Source: Myxococcales bacterium (GTDB lineage: Bacteria > Myxococcota_A > Polyangia > Polyangiales > Polyangiaceae). From it: 64,000 nt of DNA. The notes beneath the pieces are model-generated. The model was not told the DNA's origin and searched no databases. It saw only the letters and a list, made by a program, of their open reading frames with translations. Of the stretch, positions 1-8,451 are shown piece by piece; within the stretch, counting starts at the first letter, position 1; every line of letters starts with the position of its first letter. The translations under genes were made by a program, and so were the position numbers. The stretch is taken from positions 1-64,000 of the forward strand of contig JANYHK010000016.1 of NCBI GenBank assembly GCA_025359105.1, written 5' to 3'.

Positions 1-1
1 G

Positions 2-334
2 CAGTGCGACACGTCCGCAAACGTCTGCATTGCGCCTCCGCCCCCCGGCCCCGACGCGAGCACGCCACCCACGGGCGACGCGGGCACACCCGCCGAGGAC
101 TCTGGCGCCTCCACCGGTCCGGTCGGCGGCGGCAGCAGCGGCGGCAGCGGCAGCAACCCGCCGCCGGTGGTCGCGGCCGACGCCGGGAATTCCGCGACGC
201 CCGACGGCAACGGCGGCACTGCCGGCAGCAGCGGCTGTTCGGCCTCAAAGACCCGCCCGGGCTCGGCGAGCTTCGGCGTCTTCGCGGCCCTCGGCCTCGC
301 CCTCCTCGCGCTGCGGCGGCGCACTAGGCGCTGA
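2..334 (+). CDS. C-terminal fragment of a MYXO-CTERM-type surface protein (5' partial)
   Basis: The reading frame is open from the window edge to a TGA at 332-334. It begins with a Cys-containing stretch (QCDTSANVC), continues as a long low-complexity Gly/Ser/Pro/Asp linker, and ends with a tripartite sorting-like tail: a short Gly-Ser-Cys motif (GSSGCSAS), a hydrophobic helix (FGVFAALGLALLAL) and a terminal Arg cluster (RRRTRR). This is the MYXO-CTERM architecture of myxobacterial surface proteins, where the Cys is thought to be processed and lipid-anchored by a rhombosortase/archaeosortase-like system. The functional domain lies outside the window. The two alternative forward frames over the same bases give Arg-rich products without domains. 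Confidence 0.75.
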   Translation, partial: QCDTSANVCIAPPPPGPDASTPPTGDAGTPAEDSGASTGPVGGGSSGGSGSNPPPVVAADAGNSATPDGNGGTAGSSGCSASKTRPGSASFGVFAALGLALLALRRRTRR

Positions 335-335
335 T

Positions 336-2030
336 TCAGCCGGCGCGCTCCACTTCGCGGGCCAGGATGCGCCGCACGATGGCGATCGCGCACGCGTAGG
401 TCGCGTCGACACCGAAATACGAGAGGCTCTTGGACAGGAGCGACTGACGCCGCGAGTACGGCGTGTCGCTCGCGTAGTGCAAGATTCCCAGATCGAAGGG
501 CGTCTTGTCGGCGAGCTGCACCAGCTCGTTGGTCGGGACGCGCGACGGGTACACGAGCTCGTAGATGGCGCTCAGGAACGGTCCGGCCTCCATCTCGAGC
601 ACCGTGTAACCGTCGCGGTAGAAAGTCCCCATGTACGATTTGTTCTGCAAGAACGCGCTCCGCACCGTCAGCGCCGACTGGTTGTCGAAGACCGAGCCGA
701 AGCGAAGGTAGGGGCGCACGTCGTTCGCGTGGAAGGCGTTCTTGAAGAGGAACGTGTTGCGCGAGTGCTCGTCGTACACGGCTCCGCTGAGCGACACGTC
801 GCCCACCCGCCCGTTCAGGGTGGCGGCCTTGCCCATGACGTAGACGCCGCGGACTTCGCCCGTGGCCTGGCCGATGCGCGAGAGCAGGTGGTACGCCGAC
901 ATCCCCAGCGGGTAGTCGATGTTCAAGATGACCGCCTCGCTCTTCGCGAGCTTCTCGAGGCCGGGGACGTGCAAGCGCGGATCGAGCTGCTCGGCGCGCA
1001 GCTTCGACAGATCGATGAGCTGCGCGTCGACGTCGATGTGCCCGGGCTCGGAGAGGTGCACGAGCCCGCCTTGCGCCTCGAGATCGCGGACCTCGCGCAT
1101 GCGCGAGGGCGGGCCGTCGTGGATGTACCCGCGGAGGAGGTAGTAGAGGAGGCTCGCGCTCTCGGCCTCGTCGGTGCCGGCGAGGGCCTGGTCGACCGTG
1201 TCGGCCAGCCCCTCGGGGTTCTTGGCGCGCGCGTACTTGGCGATGTCGTCCTTCTTCGCGCGCGCGTAGCCGCCGAGCAGGTTGGCGACCGCGTGCGTGT
1301 TGGACGACACGAAGTAGACGGGCGGCCGGCGCGGGGGCGTCCTTCGTACGTAGGTCGGCTCGACGCCGCTCCACCACCTCTGCGCCGAGCGCTGGTACTG
1401 CGAGTACGACGCCGCGAGCATCCGTACACGCAGATCGACGGGCGCGTCTTTGATCGCGCGCAGGCCGGTGAGGAGCTCGCCGGTGCCGAAGGCGTCGACG
1501 ATCTTCTTCCAACCCGCCTCGTCCACCCCGAGCGCGGCACGGATGGCGGCCTCGTCGAGGGCACCGTTCTTCTCGAGCGCCTCGGTGTACAGGCGCGCGT
1601 GCATCTTGTTCCACTCGATCTGGTAGGCCGTTACGATCGGCACGAGATCGTCGATGTCGCTCACGCTCGCGATGAACACGGCGAGCGTGTCCCTCCCGTC
1701 GTAGCGGAGGGGCCGCCGTCGGCCGCGCGTCCGCACCATGGCCCAGGTGCGCACGTCGTAGCCGGCCGCCTCGAAGAGCTCGTGCGACTGGCCGAGCACG
1801 ACGTGCCGCGTGCCAATCATCACGGCGGGCAGGCGCGCCGCGGCGTACGCGAAGGCGGAGACGTCGAGCTCCGGCGAGAGCGCGCCGGGGTGCAGCGCGG
1901 ACGTGCTGTAGGCGTGGGCCTCTTCGAAGGCCCGCACGCGCACCTCGCCGGTCGATCGCAGCAGCGAGGAGTACGTGCGTATGTAGAGGTCGATTTCGTC
2001 CGACGGCGCGACGGGCGCGAGGCGGTCCAT
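336..2030 (-). CDS. Conserved-looking hypothetical cytoplasmic protein, 564 aa
   Basis: I do not recognise the family. The ATG at 2030 (MDRLAPVAPSDEID) was chosen because upstream of it the same frame only mirrors the preceding lipoprotein gene. The protein has no signal peptide or obvious membrane helix and normal amino-acid balance, rich in aromatic residues in the middle and C-terminal thirds. Its N-terminal part (EIDLYIRTYSSLLRSTGEV) looks helical. A distinctive segment around residue 75 reads MIGTRHVVLGQS. It ends only 2 bp from the stop of the MYXO-CTERM fragment, so the two genes are convergent. It lies 29 bp downstream of the triple-repeat lipoprotein gene, and co-transcription is likely. 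Confidence 0.75.
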   Translation of the reverse strand: MDRLAPVAPSDEIDLYIRTYSSLLRSTGEVRVRAFEEAHAYSTSALHPGALSPELDVSAFAYAAARLPAVMIGTRHVVLGQSHELFEAAGYDVRTWAMVRTRGRRRPLRYDGRDTLAVFIASVSDIDDLVPIVTAYQIEWNKMHARLYTEALEKNGALDEAAIRAALGVDEAGWKKIVDAFGTGELLTGLRAIKDAPVDLRVRMLAASYSQYQRSAQRWWSGVEPTYVRRTPPRRPPVYFVSSNTHAVANLLGGYARAKKDDIAKYARAKNPEGLADTVDQALAGTDEAESASLLYYLLRGYIHDGPPSRMREVRDLEAQGGLVHLSEPGHIDVDAQLIDLSKLRAEQLDPRLHVPGLEKLAKSEAVILNIDYPLGMSAYHLLSRIGQATGEVRGVYVMGKAATLNGRVGDVSLSGAVYDEHSRNTFLFKNAFHANDVRPYLRFGSVFDNQSALTVRSAFLQNKSYMGTFYRDGYTVLEMEAGPFLSAIYELVYPSRVPTNELVQLADKTPFDLGILHYASDTPYSRRQSLLSKSLSYFGVDATYACAIAIVRRILAREVERAG

Positions 2031-2059
2031 GAGGACCGCGAGGATACGACGTCTTGGAG

Positions 2060-2509
2060 TTACTTGCTGACGCAGCTGCCGGACTGGTCCGGGTGGTGCG
2101 GCGTGGGCAGCTCGCACACGAAGCCGGACGGGCAGGCGAGGCCGACGAATCCGCCGCACATCTGACCGGCCGCGTCCTTCACGCAGCTTCCGGCCTGGTC
2201 GGGGTAGTGCGGCGTCGGCATGTTGCAGCTGAAGCCGCTCGGGCAGACGAGGCCAACGATGCCGCCGCAGGTGTGCTGGACCGGCGTCTTCTTGCAGGTG
2301 CCGCTCTGGTCCGCGACGTGCGACGAGCCCTTGGGGAACTCGCAGGTGTAGCCGGTCGGGCAACCGAGGCCCACGATGCCGCCGCACACCTTCGCCTTGA
2401 GATCGGCCTCGGTCGCGTCGGTGCTGTCGGTGTTTCCGTCGGGCGAGCCCGAGCACGCGACGACGAGGAGGAGCGGGGCGGCGGAGAAGAAGGCGAGGAT
2501 GCGGTTCAT
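2060..2509 (-). CDS. Small lipoprotein with three tandem Cys-rich repeats, 149 aa
   Basis: An N-terminal signal peptide ends in a lipobox (LLVVACSG, Cys about residue 19), so the mature protein should be membrane-anchored. After a short Asp/Thr linker come three near-identical modules of about 38 residues, each of the form CGGI/FVGLxCPxGFxC followed by a P-rich segment, DQxGxC. The spacing of four cysteines per module implies two disulfides each. A Shine-Dalgarno AAAGGAG sits at about 2517-2523, ahead of the ATG at 2509. The downstream minus-strand gene (564 aa) begins 29 bp later. Function is unknown; such repeats occur in secreted myxobacterial proteins of unknown role. Confidence 0.85.
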   Translation of the reverse strand: MNRILAFFSAAPLLLVVACSGSPDGNTDSTDATEADLKAKVCGGIVGLGCPTGYTCEFPKGSSHVADQSGTCKKTPVQHTCGGIVGLVCPSGFSCNMPTPHYPDQAGSCVKDAAGQMCGGFVGLACPSGFVCELPTPHHPDQSGSCVSK

Positions 2510-2604
2510 GGGGGCGACTCCTTTAGGGTCCGGGGAAGTTCACCCCTTGACGCCCGGTTGTCCCACATGTCGCACAAATACTTATGAATCGAAATTCACA
2601 AGCG

Positions 2605-3546
2605 TTAACGAATACGTAGCGCCTCTTCGACGAGCGCACGGGCCTCGGCAAGGCGCCGCTCTTCGGCTTCCGTGCGCGCGGGGCGCTTCGACTTGGGGGC
2701 AACCATCTCGGGCGCGGTCGTCGCCTTGCGCCCGAAGAGACGGCCGAGGAGCCCCTTGGTCTCGGCGAGCGGGAAGACGCCGTCCGCGAGCGTCTCGGGG
2801 TGGGCCTTCAGGGCCTGGACGATCTCGGGGTTCGAGTCGACCCACGCGAGGGCGCTCTCGAACGCCTCCTTCTGCGTCGTCCCCAGGTGCGCGCGCGCGT
2901 CGCCCGGCTTGTGATCGTGCACGCGGCAGAAGAGGGCCAGGAGATGCGCGTGCTCGTCGACGGAAAGGTGCGTCGCCTGGCGCATGCGGACGCCCCCGCA
3001 CGATTTACCGTACACGTACGCGCCGCTCGTCAGGAGCACGCCGAAGCCGATGGCGCTGCCGGTGAGCTCGCTCAGGCCGCCGAGCATGTCCGCGTCGGCG
3101 TCCTCGCCGGCCTCGGAGAGGACAATGGCGCCCACGCCGCGGGCGAGCGCGGTCGTCATGAGGGTCGGGTTCCCGGTGTCGGCGACGGCGAGCGTGATGC
3201 CGTAGCCGTCGTCGGTCTCGAGCATCGTGCCGCCGGAGATGCCGTCGCCGCTGCCCCCGCCCGTTCCGCAGGCGCCGCTTCCGCAGCCGCCGCCGGCGGA
3301 CGGTGCCTTCTCGCCCTCTTCGAGGAAGGCGATGCCGACGGGGAGATCTGCAGCCACGGGCGCATACGAGAGCAAGCGCTTGGCGACGCGGTGCACGCCT
3401 TCGGGATCGAGCGTGAACTCGTCGGGGAAAAAATCGCCGGTCGGCAGCACGAGATCGGGTCGCCCGATAGCCTCGCCGTGCGCGGCGAGCAGGTGGGCGA
3501 AGCGGGAAACGAGCCAGCGCAGGTTCTCCTCCGAGAGCGGTTCCAT
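2605..3546 (-). CDS. Hypothetical protein with Gly/Cys-rich central linker, 313 aa
   Basis: The ATG at 3546 gives MEPLSEENLRWLVSRF. No family is recognised. The first 95 residues look globular and helical. A low-complexity Gly/Ser/Cys segment (GGGCGSGACGTGGGSGDG, about residues 105-122) follows, then an alpha/beta-looking region with a CGGVRMRQATHLSVDEHAHL motif, and finally a charged Lys/Arg/Glu-rich tail (KSKRPARTEAEERRLAE). There is no signal peptide, so the cysteines are probably cytoplasmic and could bind metal; that is inference. It is divergent from the 3587 gene, leaving only 40 bp for both promoters. Confidence 0.75.
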   Translation of the reverse strand: MEPLSEENLRWLVSRFAHLLAAHGEAIGRPDLVLPTGDFFPDEFTLDPEGVHRVAKRLLSYAPVAADLPVGIAFLEEGEKAPSAGGGCGSGACGTGGGSGDGISGGTMLETDDGYGITLAVADTGNPTLMTTALARGVGAIVLSEAGEDADADMLGGLSELTGSAIGFGVLLTSGAYVYGKSCGGVRMRQATHLSVDEHAHLLALFCRVHDHKPGDARAHLGTTQKEAFESALAWVDSNPEIVQALKAHPETLADGVFPLAETKGLLGRLFGRKATTAPEMVAPKSKRPARTEAEERRLAEARALVEEALRIR

Positions 3547-3586
3547 TGCAGAAGAGGATAGCCTGAATGCCCGCCCGGAGCACCCC

Positions 3587-4459
3587 ATGCCGCTGACCCT
3601 GTCGACCTTCAACGTCAAAGACTTCTTCACGGCCGACAAGGGCAAGATCGAGCACATCGCCGCGCGCCTCGAGGAGGCGGCCGCGGACGTCGTCGGGCTG
3701 CAGGAGATCGGCCCGGTGGAGGCGCTGGAGGCGCTCGTCGCGCGGCTCCAGCGCCTCGGGTACACGGAGAAGGTGGTGGGGACGGCGGACAAGCGCGGTA
3801 TCCGCAACGCGCTGCTCTCGCGCGTGCCGATCGCGTCGTCGCGCGTGCACACCGCGGCCGAGCTGCCGTTTCCGCGCTTCGGCGTGAACGACAGCTCGCC
3901 GTTCGGGCCGCGCATCCCGCTGCGGCGCGGGATCGTGCACGCGCGCGTGCAGGCAAGGGGGCTCGGCGACGTCGACGTGCTCGTCGTGCATTTCAAATCG
4001 GGCCGTCCCGTGGCGCTCCTCGACGGCGCGGAGCTCCCGATCGTGCCCGTCACCGAGAGGGAGTACGCCGAAGGGATGCTCCGCGCGCTCGCGTCGCGGG
4101 CGAGCGAGGCGCTCTTCGTGCGCGGCATCGTCGATGGCCTGCTGGCGAACGATTCCTCCGCGAAGGTCGCCGTCGTCGGGGACATGAACGACGTGCCGGG
4201 CTCGCTCCCGGTCCGCATCGTGTGCGGGCGGAGCCTCGTGCCGTGCGACGCGAGCGTCGCGCAAGACGCGCGCTGGTCGATCCTGCACCACGGCACCAAG
4301 CAACAGCTGGACCACGTGCTCGCGTCGCGGGAGCTCGCGGCCAAGGCGGCCTCCGCGACGTTTCTGAACGACGGCTTGCGGGACCATTCGCTCCTGGATC
4401 CCGATGGACCCACGACGCCCGATTCCGACCACGCCCCCCTCGTCGTGCGCTTCGCGTAG
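3587..4459 (+). CDS. Endonuclease/exonuclease/phosphatase (EEP) family protein, 290 aa
   Basis: The fold is recognised from the ordered EEP motifs: STFNVKDF near the N-terminus, the metal-binding Glu in VVGLQEIG (about residue 46), the VHFKS strand in the middle, VVGDMNDVPG (catalytic Asp-Asn, about residue 205), and the terminal SDHAPLVV containing the catalytic Asp-His pair. Length matches single-domain EEP enzymes. No signal peptide is evident, so it is probably cytoplasmic. The substrate could be nucleic acid, a phosphoinositide-like lipid or another phosphodiester and cannot be told from sequence. It is followed after 29 bp by the pseudocaspase-TPR gene on the same strand. Confidence 0.9.
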   Translation: MPLTLSTFNVKDFFTADKGKIEHIAARLEEAAADVVGLQEIGPVEALEALVARLQRLGYTEKVVGTADKRGIRNALLSRVPIASSRVHTAAELPFPRFGVNDSSPFGPRIPLRRGIVHARVQARGLGDVDVLVVHFKSGRPVALLDGAELPIVPVTEREYAEGMLRALASRASEALFVRGIVDGLLANDSSAKVAVVGDMNDVPGSLPVRIVCGRSLVPCDASVAQDARWSILHHGTKQQLDHVLASRELAAKAASATFLNDGLRDHSLLDPDGPTTPDSDHAPLVVRFA

Positions 4460-4488
4460 GCGCGTTTTGTCGGTAGTCTGTTCGGTCC

Positions 4489-7215
4489 ATGCGTGTCGCC
4501 TTCGTCATCGCGCCGACCTCGCCCGACGTCGCCGCGCCCGCGCCCATCGTGGCGCTGCGCGAGCGGCTCGTGCTGTCGGGCTTCAACGTCGTCAACCTCG
4601 CCACGACGGCGCGTCTGGCCGCGCAGATGTCCGACGCGGCCGCGATCGCAGGGGAGGACGACGACGTGCTCGTCTACCTCGCCGCATCGACGCGCCTCGA
4701 GGACGACGGAACGCTGCGCATCCTGGTAGGCGAGGGCGACACCTCGGTGCCGCTCTCCGCGCTCGGCGACGCGCTCGGCGTGCAGCGGCCGCGCGACGCG
4801 TTCTTCTTCCTCGATCTCCGGCACGACGGCATGTCCGACGACGTCATGCGCGCCGCAGAGCACGTCGACGCCGCCGCCGGCGCGCTCGGCGTGCGCAAGA
4901 CGGGCATGGGCCTGCTCGTCGGCGCGCACGCGCTCCCGGCAGGAGCCGCCGCCGGCGACGAGTGGCCGCTCACGCGCTTCTACGTCTCGCTTCTCGACGG
5001 GCCCGAGCTGCGGACCGATCGCGGCGACGTCGTTGCCTCGCGCCTCTACGAGCGGATCCGCGACGACGCCGCGCTCGCTGGCAAGGTTCCGGCGTTCGCG
5101 CTCATGAAGGGGCCGCGCGACTTCGTGCTCGACGCGTCGCCCATCCCGCCGCCGACGCCGTCGATGCGCTCGCCGCCGTCGTCGATGCGTTCGCCGCCCT
5201 CGGAGCCGCACCGCTCGCTCCAGCCGATGATGCTGCCGGCGCTCGATCCTATTCTCCTGGCGGCCGCCGAGGCGCGCGAGAAGGGGCAGTGGGATCGCGC
5301 CATCGACGAGTACAAGAGGGCGCTGCTCGTCGTCGGCGCGGACGACGTCGCGGCGAAGGCGTCGATCTACGCGTACCTGGGCGAGGTGAAGCGCGCGCAG
5401 GGCAAGCCTCGCGAGGCGGAGCTGAACTTCGAGAAGGCGCTCAAGGAGGCGCCCGGGCACTCGCGCTCGCTGGAGGCGCTCGTCGCGCTCGCGGCGGAGG
5501 GCAAGGACTGGCGGCGTGTGGTGCAGTTCCGCGAGGCCTTCGCGAAGACGCTCGGCGAGCCGCAGCGTCGGGCGGCCGAGCTCATCAAGCTCGCCGGTGT
5601 CGCCGAGAAGGAGCTCGGCGACGTCGCGCGGGCGTCGCGCGCGCTCGAGGAGGCGCGAGAGCTGTCGCCGCGGGACGCCGGCGTTCTCCAGAAGCTGCGC
5701 CTCCTGTACGAGAAAGCGGCGGACTGGCCGAAGCTCGCCGGCGCGCTCGGTGCGCTCGCGGAGCTGGGCGACGCGGAGCACGCCGCCGGCGCAGCGCGGG
5801 CCGAGCTGCGCTTCCTGCAAGCCGACGTGACGCTGGGGAGGCTCCGCGACGACGCGCGCGGTTGTGCGCTGCTGGTGCGTGCGCTGACCGACGATCCGGC
5901 CCACGAGCGCGCGCTCGCCGCGCTCGTCGCGGTCAGGATGCGCCGCGACGAGCACGCGCTGCTCGCGCAGGAGCTCCTCGCCGTGACCGACGGGCTCGCC
6001 CAGCGCGGCGACCGCGCGAAGGCGGCGGAGGTTTGCAAGCGGTTGGCCGTCCTGCGGCGCGATCGCCTGAAGGACCGGGCGGGCGCGATCGAGGCCTACC
6101 GGGCGGCCCTCGCGTGTGCGCCGACGGACGGTGACGCGCGGGCGATGCTCGCCGAGCTCCTCCTCGCGAGCGGCGAAGAGGGAGCGGCGGCGCGCGAGCT
6201 CGAGGAGACGGCCCGCCACGCTCCGACCCGCGCGGCGACGTACAAGCGGCTCTTCGAGCTGCACGTGCGCGCGGGTCGCACCGATCGCGCGTGGCTCAGC
6301 GCCGTCGCCCTGACGGAGCTCGGCGCGGCCGACGTGGATCACGAGCTCTACCTCGAGCAGGTGAAGGCGACGAGCGGCAGCCTCCGCCCGGCGGCCGCGC
6401 TCGACGACCTTGCCTGGCGAAAGCTCGCGGCGCCCGGCGTCGATCCGCACGTGGGCGCGATCCTCCGCGCGGTTCTCCCCGCCGCCATCGCCATGCGCGT
6501 GGACGAGCTGCGCGCTGCGAAGAAGCTCCTCGAGCTCCCCGAATCGGCGAGGCAGCCGAAGGACAGCACGGCGTCGGTCGTGCGCTCGTTCGCGTGGGCG
6601 GCGCAGCTACTCGGCGTCGAGCTGCCCGACCTCTTCGTCGTCGACGACGTGCCGGGCGGGGTCGCCGCGGTGCAAAGCGCGACGCCGACGACGGCGCTAG
6701 GGCCGGAGGTCACGAGCGGCCTCGGCGTCCCGGCGCTGGGCTTCCTCGCCGCGCGCCACCTCACGTACTACCGGCCCGAGCACTACGCCCTCGTGTTCTA
6801 CCCGAGCGTGGCCGATCTGAGCACGCTCGTCCTCGCGGCCGTGAAGCTGGCGATGCCGAAGATGCCGACGTCGAAACCGATCCAGGAAGGGGCCAAGCGC
6901 CTCGCCGCGCGCCTCGAGCAGGACGGCGGCGCCGCCAGGACGGCGCTCGCGGTCGCCGTGGCTGCGCTCGAGGAGCGCGGCGGCCGGATGGATCTGGCCG
7001 CGTACGTGCGCGGCGTCGAGCTGACCGCGCACCGCGCCGGGCTCCTGGCGTGCGGCGATCTCGCCCTCGCGGCAGCGCACATCACGGAGGAGGCGGAGAC
7101 GCGCCGCATCGCCGATCTCTCGCTCGCGGACAAGCGCGGCGATCTCCTCGCGTTCTGCGCCTCCGAAGCGGCGACGGAGCTCCGCAGCCGCGTCGGAACC
7201 GCCGCGAAGCTCTGA
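4489..7215 (+). CDS. Pseudocaspase-TPR protein with degenerate C-terminal protease-like domain, 908 aa
   Basis: Three regions can be seen. Residues 1-215 follow the order of a caspase/metacaspase (peptidase C14) domain, but the usual YSGHG His position reads VYLAASTR and the LDACHSG Cys position reads FLDLRHDG, so both catalytic residues are missing. A Pro/Ser-rich linker (PTPSMRSPPSS) leads to about ten TPR-like helical repeats (residues 255-640). The last 250 residues align by eye with the C-terminus of the 49403-53383 protein (AARHLTYYRPEHYALVFYPS against VGKRLAELRPELFGRALFPT). It is probably a scaffold rather than an enzyme. It lies downstream of the EEP gene and is convergent with the propeller lipoprotein gene. 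Confidence 0.85.
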   Translation: MRVAFVIAPTSPDVAAPAPIVALRERLVLSGFNVVNLATTARLAAQMSDAAAIAGEDDDVLVYLAASTRLEDDGTLRILVGEGDTSVPLSALGDALGVQRPRDAFFFLDLRHDGMSDDVMRAAEHVDAAAGALGVRKTGMGLLVGAHALPAGAAAGDEWPLTRFYVSLLDGPELRTDRGDVVASRLYERIRDDAALAGKVPAFALMKGPRDFVLDASPIPPPTPSMRSPPSSMRSPPSEPHRSLQPMMLPALDPILLAAAEAREKGQWDRAIDEYKRALLVVGADDVAAKASIYAYLGEVKRAQGKPREAELNFEKALKEAPGHSRSLEALVALAAEGKDWRRVVQFREAFAKTLGEPQRRAAELIKLAGVAEKELGDVARASRALEEARELSPRDAGVLQKLRLLYEKAADWPKLAGALGALAELGDAEHAAGAARAELRFLQADVTLGRLRDDARGCALLVRALTDDPAHERALAALVAVRMRRDEHALLAQELLAVTDGLAQRGDRAKAAEVCKRLAVLRRDRLKDRAGAIEAYRAALACAPTDGDARAMLAELLLASGEEGAAARELEETARHAPTRAATYKRLFELHVRAGRTDRAWLSAVALTELGAADVDHELYLEQVKATSGSLRPAAALDDLAWRKLAAPGVDPHVGAILRAVLPAAIAMRVDELRAAKKLLELPESARQPKDSTASVVRSFAWAAQLLGVELPDLFVVDDVPGGVAAVQSATPTTALGPEVTSGLGVPALGFLAARHLTYYRPEHYALVFYPSVADLSTLVLAAVKLAMPKMPTSKPIQEGAKRLAARLEQDGGAARTALAVAVAALEERGGRMDLAAYVRGVELTAHRAGLLACGDLALAAAHITEEAETRRIADLSLADKRGDLLAFCASEAATELRSRVGTAAKL

Positions 7216-7224
7216 GAGTGAGCC

Positions 7225-8451
7225 TCAGCGCGTGAGGACGCGTCGGACCGTTCCCTCGCCACGGTTCGTCCAGTAGACGATCGTGCCCGCCGCGGTCACG
7301 TCGACGGCGACGCCGGACGGCCCGCCTTGGCCCGTGGCGACCGACGAGGTCTTCCCGGTGACCTTCGGCACGCGGCGGACGTCACCGCCGCCCGGATTCG
7401 TCCAGTAAACGTAGGTGCCATCCATGGCCATCCCCTCGGGGTTCGCCGAGCCGTTCCCGAGCTGCGTCGGCGCGGTGCCGCCGAGCGCCTTGTCGAGTCG
7501 GTTCACCGCGCCGCCCTGGGCGATCCAGTAGACGCTCTGCGCGTCGAGCCGGATGTCGATGATCTTGGCGCCCGCGACGAAGACCGTCGAGCCGCTCGTC
7601 CCGTCGCGCCGGGCGTGGACGAAGTTCGGCGTGGCGTTCGCGGGGCCCGTCTGGTCGCCGTAGTAGATGTCCACATCGTCCACCGCGATGGCCGGAAAGA
7701 CAGGCTTCGCGGCGGTGGTGAAGATGATCGGTCCCGCGAGCGTGTCGGAGTTCGCCGGCCCTTCGCGACGGACGCGTCGCGCGCTCGAGCCGGGCATGTC
7801 GATGAACCATACGTAGTCGTCGGCCGGCGCGGCGTCGCCGGTGCCCGCGTCGGCGAGGAAGAGCGCGTCGGGCAGCGCGATGACCGCCGCGCGCCCGCCC
7901 GCGTTGCCGGTGGCGAGGGTGACGATGTCGTCGGAGGCGTCGGCAGGCTCCTTGCGAACGGCCACGAGCGCCGCCGCGCCCGCGGTCCCGCCGCCGTTGT
8001 AGCTCTGGACGTAGACGCGCTGCCCGTCGATGGCGATGTGCTGTGGGCCCGCGAGGCTGCTCGCGAGCACGACGGGGTTGCCCCCTGTCTTCGGTAGGCG
8101 GACCAGCGTGCCCGCGGACTCGTTGACCCAGTAGACATAGGTCGAGTCGACGGCGATCCCGCGCGGCGCGCCTTGCCCGGTCGCCAGCGTCTCGGGCGGC
8201 GCCGGCGCCGCGTCGAAGGGAGCGTCCGCCGCCGGCCCGTCGGTAAGCGCATCCGCGGTCGGGCCGTCCAGGGCGATCGTGCCGTCCGCGGCGTCGTCGC
8301 CACCGCCGAGCGCGTCCGCCGCGAGCGACGCGTCGGTGTCGGCGAGGTGATGGTCCTCGAGGCCCGCGATCACCGCGCATCCGACGCCGCCCGCGGCGAT
8401 CGCCGTCGCGAGGAGCAGTCGCAGCACGCGTCGCGCGCCGCCGCTCACCAC
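7225..8451 (-). CDS. Beta-propeller-like lipoprotein, 408 aa
   Basis: A GTG at 8451 (a second GTG follows at 8448) overlaps the end of the upstream TPR-PEGA gene, so translation is probably coupled. The N-terminus is a type II signal peptide with a lipobox (GGVGCAVI, Cys about residue 25). An Asp/Ala-rich linker leads to a repeating blade pattern of the type GxxxGIAVDxTYVYWVN, SLAGPQHIAIDGQRVYV, PEGMAMDGTYVYWTN and GGPSGVAVDVT, typical of YVTN/NHL/SMP-30 type propellers with about 45 residues per blade. No catalytic residues can be assigned. It is last in the operon kinase - TPR-PEGA - propeller, so a cell-surface binding or sensing role is plausible but inferred. Confidence 0.85.
   Translation of the reverse strand: MVSGGARRVLRLLLATAIAAGGVGCAVIAGLEDHHLADTDASLAADALGGGDDAADGTIALDGPTADALTDGPAADAPFDAAPAPPETLATGQGAPRGIAVDSTYVYWVNESAGTLVRLPKTGGNPVVLASSLAGPQHIAIDGQRVYVQSYNGGGTAGAAALVAVRKEPADASDDIVTLATGNAGGRAAVIALPDALFLADAGTGDAAPADDYVWFIDMPGSSARRVRREGPANSDTLAGPIIFTTAAKPVFPAIAVDDVDIYYGDQTGPANATPNFVHARRDGTSGSTVFVAGAKIIDIRLDAQSVYWIAQGGAVNRLDKALGGTAPTQLGNGSANPEGMAMDGTYVYWTNPGGGDVRRVPKVTGKTSSVATGQGGPSGVAVDVTAAGTIVYWTNRGEGTVRRVLTR

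Noticed and set aside
30-2165. Long forward open frame over the lipoprotein and hypothetical genes
   Set aside because: Its product is Arg/Ala/Val-rich without domains, and it is the antisense image of two genes with signal peptide and repeat structure on the minus strand.
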